Assembly (NCBI RefSeq): GCF_038562415.1
Contig: NZ_JBCFBA010000006.1
Location: forward strand, 62,001-126,000
Direction of reading: 5' to 3'
Origin: Solidesulfovibrio sp.
GTDB lineage: Bacteria; Desulfobacterota; Desulfovibrionia; Desulfovibrionales; Desulfovibrionaceae
DNA length: 64,000 nt
The notes under the pieces are model-generated. The model searched no databases and was not told the origin of the DNA. It was given only the letters and a program-made list of their open reading frames with translations. Position numbers and translations under genes: made by a program. Shown one piece after another: positions 26,037 through 34,090 of this stretch (the stretch's first letter is position 1; the number at the start of each line of letters is the position of its first letter).

Positions 26037-27449
26037 CTAGAGGATGGGCGAGAGCAGGCGGCTGAGCATGACGCCGGTCTTGAACAGGAAGGACCGGTCC
26101 TCGTAGTCATCGGCGCTGGCCCGCTGGCACTGGGCGAAATCGTCCAGCAGCATGGCCTCCACCGCGGCGATGAAGCCCGGGTCGGCCACGGCCAGGGTGA
26201 TCTCGAAATTGAGCCGAAACGACCGGTTGTCGCAGTTGGCCGTGCCCACCGAAGCCACGGCGTCGTCGACCAGGATGACCTTCTGGTGCAAGAACCCGTT
26301 GCCGTAGCGGTAGAACTTGACGCCCAGGGTTTCGAGGTCCGGCAGGTAGGAGAAGGAGGCCAGGTAGACCATCTTGTGGTCCGGCTTTTTGGGCAGCATG
26401 ACCCGCACGTCCACCCCGCGCAGCACGGCCAGTTGCAGGGCCGAGACGATCTCCTTGTCCGGCACGAAATAGGGGCTGACGATCCAGATCCGCTTCGTGG
26501 CCGCGGTGATGGCCTGGAAGAAGAACAGGTCGCAGGACTCGATGTCGTCGGCCGGGCCGGTGGGCAGCACCAGCACCGGCATGTTCCCCGTGGCGGCCGG
26601 GCGCAACGCCCAGTCCAGGCGCGGGGCCTGGCGCGTGGCCCAGTACCAGTCCTCGGCGAACGACAGCTGCACCAGGGTCGCGCCCGGCCCGTCGCAGCGC
26701 ACGTGGGTGTCGCGCCAATGGCCGAGGACCGGGTTTTCGCCCAGGTATTCCACGCCGACGTTGTGCCCGCCGACAAAGGCCGTGCGGCCGTCGACCACCA
26801 CGATCTTGCGGTGGTTGCGGAAATTGAGCTGGAGGCGGTTTCGCCAGCCGAGCGTGGTGTTAAACGCCGAGACATGGGCGCCGGCCTGGCGCAGTTCGTC
26901 GAGGTAGGCCTCGGGCAGGTCGTGGCTGCCGATCTCGTCGTAGAGCAGGTACACGGCCAGGCCGGCGCGCGCCCTGGCCGTCAGCCGGGCCTTGAGGGCG
27001 CGGCCCAGGTCGTCGTCGCGGATGATGTAGAACTGGACCAGGACGTAGGCCTCGGCCGCGTCGATGGCCGCGAAGATGGCGGCGAAGGTGGCCCGGCCGT
27101 CGATGAGGAGCCGGACGTCGTTGCCTGTGGTGAAGGGCAGTTCGGCCAGGCGCTCCAGCACGCCGAAAAGGCCCGGCAGGCCCGGCGCGTGGACGTCGGG
27201 GAAGGCGCGCAGGTGGTCGAGTTCCGGGGCGAGCCCGTCCACCACCCGGTCGCCGGCCCGGCGCGAGGCCACGTAGCCCTGGAAACGGTTGCGGCCGAGC
27301 ACCCAGTACAGCGGCACGGCCACGTAGGGAAAGGTGATCATGGCCATGACCCAGGCCATGGCCCCCTGGGGGGACCGGGCCGTAAAAAGGGCCCTGGCCG
27401 CCGAGGCCACGCCGATGACATGGCAGCAGGCCAAGATGACGACAAGCAC
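26037..27449 (-). CDS. cls: Cardiolipin synthase (phospholipase D family)
   Basis: The enzyme condenses two phosphatidylglycerols to cardiolipin and glycerol at the inner membrane. The frame is open far upstream; I choose GTG at 27449 because GGGGAGGG lies just before it and the N-terminal membrane helices follow at once (VLVVILACCHVIGVASAARA, then ITFPYVAVPLYWVLGRNRF). The result, 470 residues, is close to the usual ~480. Both HKD motifs are intact: NHRKIVVVDGRTAFVGG and LHQKVILVDDAVASVGTANCDNRSF. It is transcribed alone, with the divergent PRC-barrel gene starting 141 bases away. Confidence 0.92.
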   Translation of the reverse strand: MLVVILACCHVIGVASAARALFTARSPQGAMAWVMAMITFPYVAVPLYWVLGRNRFQGYVASRRAGDRVVDGLAPELDHLRAFPDVHAPGLPGLFGVLERLAELPFTTGNDVRLLIDGRATFAAIFAAIDAAEAYVLVQFYIIRDDDLGRALKARLTARARAGLAVYLLYDEIGSHDLPEAYLDELRQAGAHVSAFNTTLGWRNRLQLNFRNHRKIVVVDGRTAFVGGHNVGVEYLGENPVLGHWRDTHVRCDGPGATLVQLSFAEDWYWATRQAPRLDWALRPAATGNMPVLVLPTGPADDIESCDLFFFQAITAATKRIWIVSPYFVPDKEIVSALQLAVLRGVDVRVMLPKKPDHKMVYLASFSYLPDLETLGVKFYRYGNGFLHQKVILVDDAVASVGTANCDNRSFRLNFEITLAVADPGFIAAVEAMLLDDFAQCQRASADDYEDRSFLFKTGVMLSRLLSPIL

Positions 27450-27590
27450 GGACGCCCTCCCCGGCGCGCCCCCCGGGCGCCCGGGAACGTCGCGCCTTGA
27501 CCATGTTTGGCTTTTTCCTATACTCTTGCCGGAGATACGGCAAGAATCTCGCAACAATCCCGCAACATTCCGTCCCCGGAGACGCCGCCC

Positions 27591-28196
27591 ATGCCAAGCC
27601 CCGCCCTCGACCTGACCCTGTCCGCCCCGGTGCACGCCACGGACGCCGCCATCGGGCGCGTGGAAAACGTCATCATCGACCCGCACCTGGGCAGGGCCAC
27701 GCACATCGTCGTGCGCGAGGACGCCCTGCCCAACACGCTGCGCCTGGTGGCCGAAAAATACATCGCCGCCGCCACGCCCGAGGCCGTCCGGCTCAACATC
27801 CCCCAAAAGCGCGCCTCGCAACTCAAGCAATACATCCAGGCCGACTACTTCGCGCCGGACTATTTCCTGTCCCTGGCCAAGGCCGAGCACCTGAAGCTGC
27901 CCATGGCCCCGGCGAGCTTCACCCTGGAGCATCCGGCCACGCCCGAGGGCTCGGTGGCCCTGGCCGGGCACGAGCCCGTGCGGGCCAGCGACGGCCCGGT
28001 CGGCCGGGTGGACGGCGTGCTGTGCGACGGGCATACCGGCCGGGTGACGCACCTGCTGCTGCGCCACGGACATCTGTGGGGCGCGCGCGAGGTGCAGGTG
28101 CCGGCCGGGCTCGTGGCCGGCTACGAGGAGGGCGAGGTGGTGCTCGGGGCCACCAAGGCGGCAATCGGCGCCCTGCCCGACGTGCACGCGGGCTAG
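27591..28196 (+). CDS. PRC-barrel domain protein
   Basis: The start MPSPALDLTLSAPVHATDAA is preceded by CGGAGA. The 201-residue product holds two similar beta-barrel halves. The first runs from GRVENVIIDPHLGRATHIVVRE, the second from GRVDGVLCDGHTGRVTHLLLRHGH; both carry the PRC-barrel pattern of a G-x-V-x-x-V-hydrophobic core followed by a GR-THxVVR strand. PRC barrels occur in photosynthetic reaction centres and in many RNA-processing and stress proteins of unknown role. No signal or membrane segment is seen. It is divergent from cls and convergent with the GAF protein. Confidence 0.75.
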   Translation: MPSPALDLTLSAPVHATDAAIGRVENVIIDPHLGRATHIVVREDALPNTLRLVAEKYIAAATPEAVRLNIPQKRASQLKQYIQADYFAPDYFLSLAKAEHLKLPMAPASFTLEHPATPEGSVALAGHEPVRASDGPVGRVDGVLCDGHTGRVTHLLLRHGHLWGAREVQVPAGLVAGYEEGEVVLGATKAAIGALPDVHAG

Positions 28197-28258
28197 CGCC
28201 CGGCCCTGGCGGCGCGCCGGCGGGCGCCGGGACGGCCCGGGAGCGGGGATGGCGGGAC

Positions 28259-29536
28259 CTAGCCCGGATGGCCGCCGTTTTCCCCGGGTTCGAGGTCGAG
28301 CACTTCCTCGCCGCCGACATAGGGCATGAGGATGGGGTTTTCCACGGCCTTGAGCAGGTTGGCGATGGCCCCGCGCAGGCGGTTGATGTTCTCGACGATG
28401 AGGTTGACGTACTGCATCTTCTTCTCGACCTCGAGCCGCTCCACGGCCAGGCCGAAGAGGTGGCGCATGGCGGCCGGGGCCAGGGGCGGCCAGGGGCCGG
28501 GCACGAGGTGCAGGGCCTCCTGGATGAGTTCGGTGGCGATGTCGTCCTCGTTGTCGAGAAACTCCTCGCAGTCCTCCAGGATGAGTTCCGCGCCGTTTTT
28601 CATGATGGCCAGGACGTTGTTGCCCACATGGGCCATGCCGCCGGCGGCCTTGGCCAGGGCGTCGCGCCCGAGCTCCAGCCGCTGGCCCACGGTCAACGAC
28701 ACGACCCGGTCGCAGTCGGCCAGGAAATCCGTTTCGTAGCGGTCGAAAAACCGGGGCTTTTTCGAGTAGAGCATGATCAGGCCAAAGGCCTTGCCCGCCG
28801 GTTCGCGCAAAAAAAACGACAGCCGGCAACGAAAGCCCTCCAGGTAGGGCACGCAGTCGATGGACTCGCCGCCGCGCTCGGGGCCTTGCAGATTGTTGGA
28901 GACCACGAACAGCATCCGCGGGTTGCCCACGGCGCGCATGACCGGATGGTGGGGCAGGTTCTCTTCCATGGAGCGCACGAAAATGGGCGTGGCCCGGCCG
29001 GTGTGGGTGTTGGCCGCGATGTTGAGCCAGTTGCCGGATTCGTCGCGCAGGCGGCAGACGTACAGGTCGGCCTTGAGCTCCTTGAGCAGAATCTCGGCGC
29101 TTTGTTCGAGGATCTCGTCGGCGGTCTGGAAATCCTGGCCGGCGTTGATCAGCTCGTAGAGGATCTCCAGCATCAGCGTGGCCTTGTCATGGGCCTTTTT
29201 CAGCTTGCCGTAGCGGAATTCCAGATGGGCGAAGCCCGGGTTGGCCCGCATGAGTTCCTCGATCTTCAGCGTCTTGACCGCGTCGATCTCCCGGCGCACC
29301 CCGGTCAGGGTCGTCAGCAGGCTCTCCCAATCCGAAACCGGCGTGTCCGGCGCGCGCAGCACCGGCCTGTCCTCCAGGACGTCCAGGGAGGTCCTGATCG
29401 ATTGCATGAGGTCGGTGATGGCGGCGCGCACCGCCGTCGGCGCGGAGCCGACGATGTTGAGCAAACGTTCGCGGATGTCGAAGCCCGTCAGCAAAAGCGG
29501 CGTGGCCAGGGGACAGGAATCGTATTTGAGCGGCAT
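28259..29536 (-). CDS. GAF-domain protein with a histidine-kinase-like H-box but no ATPase domain
   Basis: The ATG at 29536 is preferred because AAGGA stands just upstream. The 425-residue product has an N-terminal helical part, a GAF-like sensor region (about 115-280: ADEILEQSAEILLKELKADL to GLIMLYSKKPRFFDRYETDF), and then GGMAHVGNNVLAIMKNGAEL. The last element resembles the phospho-acceptor helix of histidine kinases (GGMAHEFNNLL). Another ~100 helical residues follow, but none of the N, G1 or G2 boxes of an ATPase domain. It may be a phosphotransfer or dimerisation module served by a separate kinase, or an inactive relic. It lies downstream of the ThiF gene on the same strand with an 82-base gap. 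Confidence 0.6.
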   Translation of the reverse strand: MPLKYDSCPLATPLLLTGFDIRERLLNIVGSAPTAVRAAITDLMQSIRTSLDVLEDRPVLRAPDTPVSDWESLLTTLTGVRREIDAVKTLKIEELMRANPGFAHLEFRYGKLKKAHDKATLMLEILYELINAGQDFQTADEILEQSAEILLKELKADLYVCRLRDESGNWLNIAANTHTGRATPIFVRSMEENLPHHPVMRAVGNPRMLFVVSNNLQGPERGGESIDCVPYLEGFRCRLSFFLREPAGKAFGLIMLYSKKPRFFDRYETDFLADCDRVVSLTVGQRLELGRDALAKAAGGMAHVGNNVLAIMKNGAELILEDCEEFLDNEDDIATELIQEALHLVPGPWPPLAPAAMRHLFGLAVERLEVEKKMQYVNLIVENINRLRGAIANLLKAVENPILMPYVGGEEVLDLEPGENGGHPG

Positions 29537-29618
29537 GTCGCGTCCTTGCACGGAAAGGCCGGCCCAGGCCGCGCCTTGCCCGGTGTGTAACGCGTCCGGG
29601 GCGGCGTGTCGATGGGGC

Positions 29619-30464
29619 CTAGAACGTGACGGTGTCGAAGCGCATGGTCTCCAGGTCGGCCACCAGGGCCTTGCCGGCCAGGGCCGGGGCGCGGCCGGCC
29701 AAAAGGCGCACCACCTCGGCGGCCATCAGCGACGCGGCGGCTGTCACCGCCGGCGCCGGGCAGCCCAGGACCTCCTCGGCGGCCGTGCCCCCGCCGCCGG
29801 CCAAAAGCTCCACCGGCGAGGCGGCGCCCGGCGGCACCGTGGCCACGATGACCGTGTAGCCGGCCACGGCCCCGGTCACCAGCGCGATGCCCCGCTCCCT
29901 CGCGGCCGCCGCCAGGGCCGGCCGGTCGGCAAGCCCGCCTAGGGCGTCCACGGCCACGTCCGCGCCGGCAAGAAACGACCGCATGCCGGCCGCGTCCAGA
30001 AAGCCGGCATGGGCCGTGAAATCCACCGACGGGTTGACCGCCGCCGCCCGGGCCGCGGCCAGGGCCGCCTTGGGCGCGCCCAGGGCCGAGCAGTCGGACA
30101 GCAGTTGGCGGTTGAGGTTGGTTTCCTCGAACACGTCGCCGTCGGCGGCGCGCATGGTGCCCACCCCGGAGCGCACGAGGATTTCGAGCAGCCCCCCGCC
30201 CAGCCCGCCGCAGCCGACCATGGCCGCCGTGGAGGAAAGCAGCCGGGCCTGTTCGGCCATGGTGAAGGCGCGCAGGTTGCGGGCGTAGCGCAGGGGGCAC
30301 ACCCCCAGGCCCAGGGCCTCGATCTCCACGTGGCGCGGGGCGAGGCCCAGCTCACGGCAAAGGGCGGTCACGGCGGCGGCGGTCAGGAACCGGCCGGCCC
30401 GGCCGTCGGGATAGGGGGCGTGGTGGGCGGCGGCCTCGATGGCCTGCCGTATCGAGCCGGGCAT
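29619..30464 (-). CDS. ThiF/MoeB/HesA-family adenylyltransferase (E1-like)
   Basis: E1-like enzymes adenylate the C-terminal Gly of a ubiquitin-like sulfur carrier. Here the nucleotide loop is GCGGLGG (84-90), followed by ADGDVFEETNLNRQ (to 120) with the Asp and the conserved NLNRQ. A Cys lies at 235 in EEVLGCPAPAV, at the position of the usual CxxC or catalytic Cys region. The protein has an unusual ~75-residue N-terminal extension (VTALCRELGLAPRHVEIEAL), while the paired zinc CxxC motifs of MoeB/ThiF are not evident. It follows directly on the MoaD-like gene, its obvious partner. The pathway (molybdenum/tungsten cofactor, thiamine or another sulfur transfer) cannot be decided here. Confidence 0.85.
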   Translation of the reverse strand: MPGSIRQAIEAAAHHAPYPDGRAGRFLTAAAVTALCRELGLAPRHVEIEALGLGVCPLRYARNLRAFTMAEQARLLSSTAAMVGCGGLGGGLLEILVRSGVGTMRAADGDVFEETNLNRQLLSDCSALGAPKAALAAARAAAVNPSVDFTAHAGFLDAAGMRSFLAGADVAVDALGGLADRPALAAAARERGIALVTGAVAGYTVIVATVPPGAASPVELLAGGGGTAAEEVLGCPAPAVTAAASLMAAEVVRLLAGRAPALAGKALVADLETMRFDTVTF

Positions 30465-30466
30465 GG

Positions 30467-30697
30467 TCAGCCTCCGGTGATGGGCGGGATGAAAACGAGC
30501 CCGTCGCCCGGGGCCAGCCCCGTGTCCGGCCCGGCCGGGCGGTCGTTGACCAGCGTCGTGCCGACGGCGGCGAGGTCGAGGCCGAGCCGGGCCGCGACCC
30601 GGCCGACGGTTTCGCCCGGCCCGATGGCCAGCCGGCCGCCCGGCGGGGCGAAACCGGCCAGCGTGGCCAGGGCGCGCACGGTGATCTCGCCCGTCAC
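30467..30697 (-). CDS. MoaD/ThiS-family sulfur-carrier protein (ubiquitin-like)
   Basis: The GTG at 30697 overlaps the stop of the upstream 99-residue gene (GTGA), giving a 76-residue beta-grasp protein. It ends in PPITGG, the di-glycine that an E1-like enzyme adenylates, preceded by the family's DTGLAPGDGLVFI (the DGDEVxxxPPVxGG pattern). The central ETVGRVAARLGLDLAAVGTT and LVNDRPAGP are also typical of ThiS/MoaD. The stop lies two bases before the ThiF-type start, so carrier and activator are produced together. Which sulfur-containing cofactor it serves is not shown. Confidence 0.88.
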   Translation of the reverse strand: MTGEITVRALATLAGFAPPGGRLAIGPGETVGRVAARLGLDLAAVGTTLVNDRPAGPDTGLAPGDGLVFIPPITGG

Positions 30698-30993
30698 GCC
30701 TCGCCTTCGGGGGTGTCGATCCAGCCGGTCAGGGCGTCGACGATCTTGCGCGCCTGGTCGCGGCTGGAGATGGCGAACTTGGACTGGGCGCGGTAGGTGT
30801 CGCCGGATTTCTTGTAGCGGCGGATGGCGTAGCGGTCCGGGCCGTAGGCCTCTTTTTTGGGGTCCCACTGGGTGAAGCGGAAGATGATGGTGGTCCAGGC
30901 GCCGCGCGACAGGATCACCTTGTCGAGCTCCTTGGTCAGGAGCACGCCGTCCTCTTCGTAATTGACAGTCAGATCGTCGATGGTCTCGGCCAC
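30694..30993 (-). CDS. Conserved 99-aa protein of unknown function, coupled to the MoaD-like gene
   Basis: This is a small soluble charged protein: MAETIDDLTVNYEEDGVLLT, then KELDKVILSRGAWTTIIFRF, YAIRRYKKSGDTYRAQSKF and a C-terminal helix ARKIVDALTGWID. I recall similar hypothetical proteins in Desulfovibrio and relatives but know no function; there are no cysteines and no catalytic motif. Its stop overlaps the MoaD-like start (GTGA) and the thioesterase gene ends 19 bases upstream. Tight coupling makes it a candidate acceptor or helper of the ubiquitin-like carrier, which is inference from position. Confidence 0.7.
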   Translation of the reverse strand: MAETIDDLTVNYEEDGVLLTKELDKVILSRGAWTTIIFRFTQWDPKKEAYGPDRYAIRRYKKSGDTYRAQSKFAISSRDQARKIVDALTGWIDTPEGEA

Positions 30994-31012
30994 GGTATAC
31001 CTCGGTTGGGCG

Positions 31013-31537
31013 TTATTCGGACTGCCCCAGGCGCTGGGAGTCGCGCTCGCGGCGGCGCTCGTGGAGCCTGGCCTCGCGCCGGGCGGCGGCCTCGCGGTTG
31101 CGGCGGCGGTCGTCCTCGTTTTCCAGGACCAGCGGCGGCACGGCGTGGGGCCGGCGTTCGGCGTCCAGGGCGACGTAGGTCAGGTAGGCCGACCCGGCGT
31201 GGCGGCTCTCGCCGGTGATGGGGTTTTCGCACTCCACCCGCACGCCGACCTCCATGGAGGTGGCGCCGACCAGGTTCACCGAGGCGAAAAACGTCACCAC
31301 CTCGCCGATGTAGGCGGGCTTCAGGAAATCCATGCGGTCGATGGAGGCGGTGACCACGGCCGAGCGGGCGTGGCGGATGGCGGCGATGCCCCCGGCGGTG
31401 TCGATGTATTTGAGGATGACGCCGCCATGGACGTTACCGGCCGGATTGGCGTCCGAGGGCAGCATGCGCTGGGGCATGACCACCCGGCTGGCGGACACGG
31501 GCTTGGGGTCGAGGGAGCGTTTTTCGGGTGGTGTCAT
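31013..31537 (-). CDS. Acyl-CoA thioesterase (YciA-like hotdog fold)
   Basis: The enzyme hydrolyses acyl-CoA to free acid and CoA. The start at 31537 overlaps the lipoprotein stop (ATGA). The 174-residue product shows NPAGNVHGGVILKYIDTAGG, the hotdog signature whose Asp (in YIDTAGG) is catalytic in this family. Next come VVTASIDRMDFLKPAYIGE, the strand GATSMEVGVRVECENPITGE and SAYLTYVALD. The last ~30 residues form an Arg/Glu-rich helical tail (RRRNREAAARREARLHERRR), longer than in enteric YciA. It sits in a tight run with the lipoprotein and the ubiquitin-like module. Confidence 0.88.
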   Translation of the reverse strand: MTPPEKRSLDPKPVSASRVVMPQRMLPSDANPAGNVHGGVILKYIDTAGGIAAIRHARSAVVTASIDRMDFLKPAYIGEVVTFFASVNLVGATSMEVGVRVECENPITGESRHAGSAYLTYVALDAERRPHAVPPLVLENEDDRRRNREAAARREARLHERRRERDSQRLGQSE

Positions 31538-31770
31538 TGTACGGAATACCCCTTTTCCTTCATGCAGGCGTCGATGATCTGCTCCTGCTGGTCCGTGGCT
31601 TCGCCCGGCGACTTGATCAGCGCCGTGGACACGTAGGCCCGGATCTCGCAATCGTGGTAGTCGGCGTCGAGGGTTTCCTTGGCCACGTTGTCGGATTTGG
31701 GTTCGGTCCCGGCGCAGCCCAGGCAGCACGCGGTCAGGGCCAGGCACAGCGCGGCGGCGAGTCGCAGCAT
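31534..31770 (-). CDS. Small lipoprotein (78 aa)
   Basis: The ATG at 31770 has a perfect ribosome-binding site (GGAGGCTTCC). The N-terminus MLRLAAALCLALTACCLGCA is a lipoprotein signal with a lipobox around LGC, so the mature protein would start at a lipidated Cys. The remaining ~58 residues are acidic and helical, with two further cysteines (HDCEIR, IDACMKEKGYSVQ) that might form a disulfide. Family unknown. The stop overlaps the thioesterase start by four bases, so it is probably the first gene of the run down to the ThiF-type gene. Confidence 0.7.
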   Translation of the reverse strand: MLRLAAALCLALTACCLGCAGTEPKSDNVAKETLDADYHDCEIRAYVSTALIKSPGEATDQQEQIIDACMKEKGYSVQ

Positions 31771-32016
31771 GGAAGCCTCCTTGGGATGGGCGAAAGCAGG
31801 CCGGCGGCCGGGATGGCCGCCTCCAGTCCTTAGCGTCGCTTGGGGCGCCGGGTCAATGCACGGACTGGACATCGGCCGGCCTTCATGATCGAAAGAGGCG
31901 TCCATTGCAACCGCACAGTGCGGTCAGCCGGCCGTCTGGCAAAAGGGGGAAAGCGCACGTCCCGAGGCCCTGGCCCACATCCCGCCGGACTCCAAAACTC
32001 AAAGGATCACCGGATC

Positions 32017-32886
32017 ATGTCACGCAACAGACTTCTGTCGGCCCTGCTGTGCCTGGCCTTTCTCGCGCTGTTTTCCTCGTCGGCCACGGCCCAGGCCACC
32101 GCCGCCCCCCATGATCCGGACAGGCTCCAGAAGCTGACCCAGGAATCGAGCAACCCCATCGGCAGCCTGTGGATGCTCACCAACCAGTTCAACTGCAATG
32201 TCCTGCAATCGCCCAAAGGACATCTTTTCGGCGAGCCCCGCACGCAGTTCAACTACAATTTCCAGCCGGTCATGACCTTCGACCTGTCCAAGGACCTGCG
32301 TCTGATCACCCGGCCCCTGCTTCCGGTTTTCAACACGCCCTACGCCGCCGGCCCGCACACGGTGGATGACGCGTTCGGCCTGGGCGACGCCGAATTCCTG
32401 GCCATGGTTTCGCCGGTCAACGACGCGAAGTTCCTGTTCGGCGCCGGCCCCACGGCCGTTTTCCCCACGGCCACGGACAAGCACCTGGGCGACGGCAAAT
32501 GGCAGCTTGGCGGGGCGCTGGCCGCCGTGTACATGGACGAAAAATGGGTGGCCGGCATTTTTCCCCAGCAGTGGTGGTCCGTCGGGGGGGAGGCCTCCCG
32601 CAAGGAGGTCAGCTTCACCAAGGCCCAGTATTTCCTGTGGTATTCCCCGGCCAACACCTGGCAGGTGGGCATGTCGCCGGAGGTGCTCGTCGACTGGACC
32701 CAGAAGAAGGCCGAAAACGCCCTGACCCTGCCCGTGGGCCTGGGCGTGGCCAAGCTCGTCAGCCTCGGCAAGCTGCCGGTCAAGCTCTCGGCCGAGGCCG
32801 ACTATTCGGTCATCCGGCCGCGGACCGCCGGGACGGAGTGGACGTTCAAACTGACCATCACGCCCATCATCCCCAAGCTGTTCTAA
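32017..32886 (+). CDS. Outer-membrane beta-barrel protein of the phenol-degradation 'MetA' / transporter type
   Basis: The product has 289 residues and a signal peptide (LLSALLCLAFLALFSSSATA). The mature sequence follows a widespread family of putative outer-membrane transporters, sometimes mislabelled neuromedin U. Its landmarks are SSNPIGSLWMLTNQFNCN, RTQFNYNFQPVMTFDLSKDL, ITRPLLPVFNTPY, DAFGLGDAEFLAMVSP, FGAGPTAVFPTATDKHLGDG and PVGLGVAKLVSLGKLPVKLS. The C-terminal IIPKLF ends in Phe, as outer-membrane barrels do. The substrate is unknown. It heads a plus-strand envelope cluster; the acylase-like gene follows after 21 bases. Confidence 0.75.
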   Translation: MSRNRLLSALLCLAFLALFSSSATAQATAAPHDPDRLQKLTQESSNPIGSLWMLTNQFNCNVLQSPKGHLFGEPRTQFNYNFQPVMTFDLSKDLRLITRPLLPVFNTPYAAGPHTVDDAFGLGDAEFLAMVSPVNDAKFLFGAGPTAVFPTATDKHLGDGKWQLGGALAAVYMDEKWVAGIFPQQWWSVGGEASRKEVSFTKAQYFLWYSPANTWQVGMSPEVLVDWTQKKAENALTLPVGLGVAKLVSLGKLPVKLSAEADYSVIRPRTAGTEWTFKLTITPIIPKLF

Positions 32887-32907
32887 CCGCCCAAGGAGGA
32901 TCGAGAC

Positions 32908-34020
32908 ATGCCGTACCGCCCGTTCGCCGCCATGGCCGTCTTCCTGCTGGCCCTCTGCGCCGCCGGCCCCGCCGGGGCCTGCACCAGCTTTCGCCTCAAA
33001 ACCACCGACGGCGTGGTCGTCTACGCCCGGACCATGGAATACGCCCAGGATCTCAAGGCCGGCGTGTCGGTGGTGCCCAAGGGCACGCCCCTTGTCGGCA
33101 CCCTGCCCGACGGCGCGGCCAAGGGCTTGCGGTTTCCGGCCAAATACGGCTTCGTGGGCATGAACGCCTTTCACCAGCCGATCAATTGCGACGGCATCAA
33201 CGAAAAGGGCCTGGTGGCCGGCGCGCTGCTTTTTCCCGGCTACGCCGGCTACCAGGAGTTCGTCGCGGCCGAGGCCGGCAAGACCATCGCCCAGTTCGAC
33301 GTGATCAACTGGCTGCTGTCCCAGTTCGCCACCGTGGCCGAGGTCAGGAAGGGCCTGGCCGACGTCCGGGTCTGCCAGGGCCCGGCGGCGCTCGGCGGCG
33401 TCACCGTCGGCCCCCTGCCCCTGCACTACACCGTCCACGACGCCACGGGCGACAGCCTCGTCATCGAGCACGTCGGCGGCGCGCTCAAGGTCCACGACAA
33501 CCCCATCGGCGTGCTGACCAACTCCCCGGATTTCGACTGGATGCGCATCTACCTCAGCAACTACGTCAATCTTTCGGCGGTCAACGCCGCGCCCAAGGAC
33601 CTCTCGGGCTTCACGATCGACCCCACCGGCCAGGGCTCGGGCATGCTCGGGCTGCCCGGCGACTTCACCCCGCCCAGCCGCTTCCTGCGCATGGTCGCCC
33701 TGACCCAGTCGGCCTCGCCCGTCAGCGGCGCCCCGGCCGGGGTCAACCTGGCCATGACCATCATCAACAACGTGGACATTCCGCTGGGGACCGTGCGCGA
33801 CGTCACGCCGACCGGCGTGGAACGCGACGTCACCCAATGGGTGGCCGTGGCCGACACGGCCCGGGGCCGCTACTACTTCCGCACCGCCGCCAACAAGAAC
33901 TGGCGCGCCGTGGACCTCAAGGAAGCCCTGGCCAAGGCCGGCACGACCCTCATGAACATCCCCACGGACGCCCCGGCCGACTATCCCGACGTGACGGCCA
34001 CGGCCAGGCCCATGCCGTAG
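32908..34020 (+). CDS. Exported choloylglycine hydrolase / penicillin V acylase-family amidase
   Basis: Ntn hydrolases of this family cut linear amide bonds (bile-salt conjugates, penicillin V, acyl-homoserine lactones). A signal peptide ends at AGPAGA and leaves Cys25 (ACTSFRLKTTDG) as the new N-terminus, which is how the nucleophile is exposed. Other landmarks are VYARTMEY (the Arg/Asp region), PINCDGINEKGLVAGALLFP, a VLTNSPDFDWMR stretch (the TNxPxFxWQ motif, here with Met), and QWVAVADTARGRYYF near the end. The 370-residue length is normal. It lies between two beta-barrel genes, which suggests an exported or cell-surface role. The natural substrate is open. Confidence 0.88.
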   Translation: MPYRPFAAMAVFLLALCAAGPAGACTSFRLKTTDGVVVYARTMEYAQDLKAGVSVVPKGTPLVGTLPDGAAKGLRFPAKYGFVGMNAFHQPINCDGINEKGLVAGALLFPGYAGYQEFVAAEAGKTIAQFDVINWLLSQFATVAEVRKGLADVRVCQGPAALGGVTVGPLPLHYTVHDATGDSLVIEHVGGALKVHDNPIGVLTNSPDFDWMRIYLSNYVNLSAVNAAPKDLSGFTIDPTGQGSGMLGLPGDFTPPSRFLRMVALTQSASPVSGAPAGVNLAMTIINNVDIPLGTVRDVTPTGVERDVTQWVAVADTARGRYYFRTAANKNWRAVDLKEALAKAGTTLMNIPTDAPADYPDVTATARPMP

Positions 34021-34032
34021 CAATCGCCCGCA

Positions 34033-34060
34033 CCGCGGCGGGAACCGGTTCCCGCCGCGG
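34033..34060. terminator. Perfect 28-bp GC palindrome after the acylase gene
   Basis: The sequence ccgcggcgggaacc is followed at once by its reverse complement ggttcccgccgcgg, 13 bases after the stop codon. There is no T-run. It would form a hairpin that blunts read-through or protects the upstream mRNA. Confidence 0.5.
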
Positions 34061-34090
34061 GCGTTCACCCCAACCCCAGGAACGACGTCC

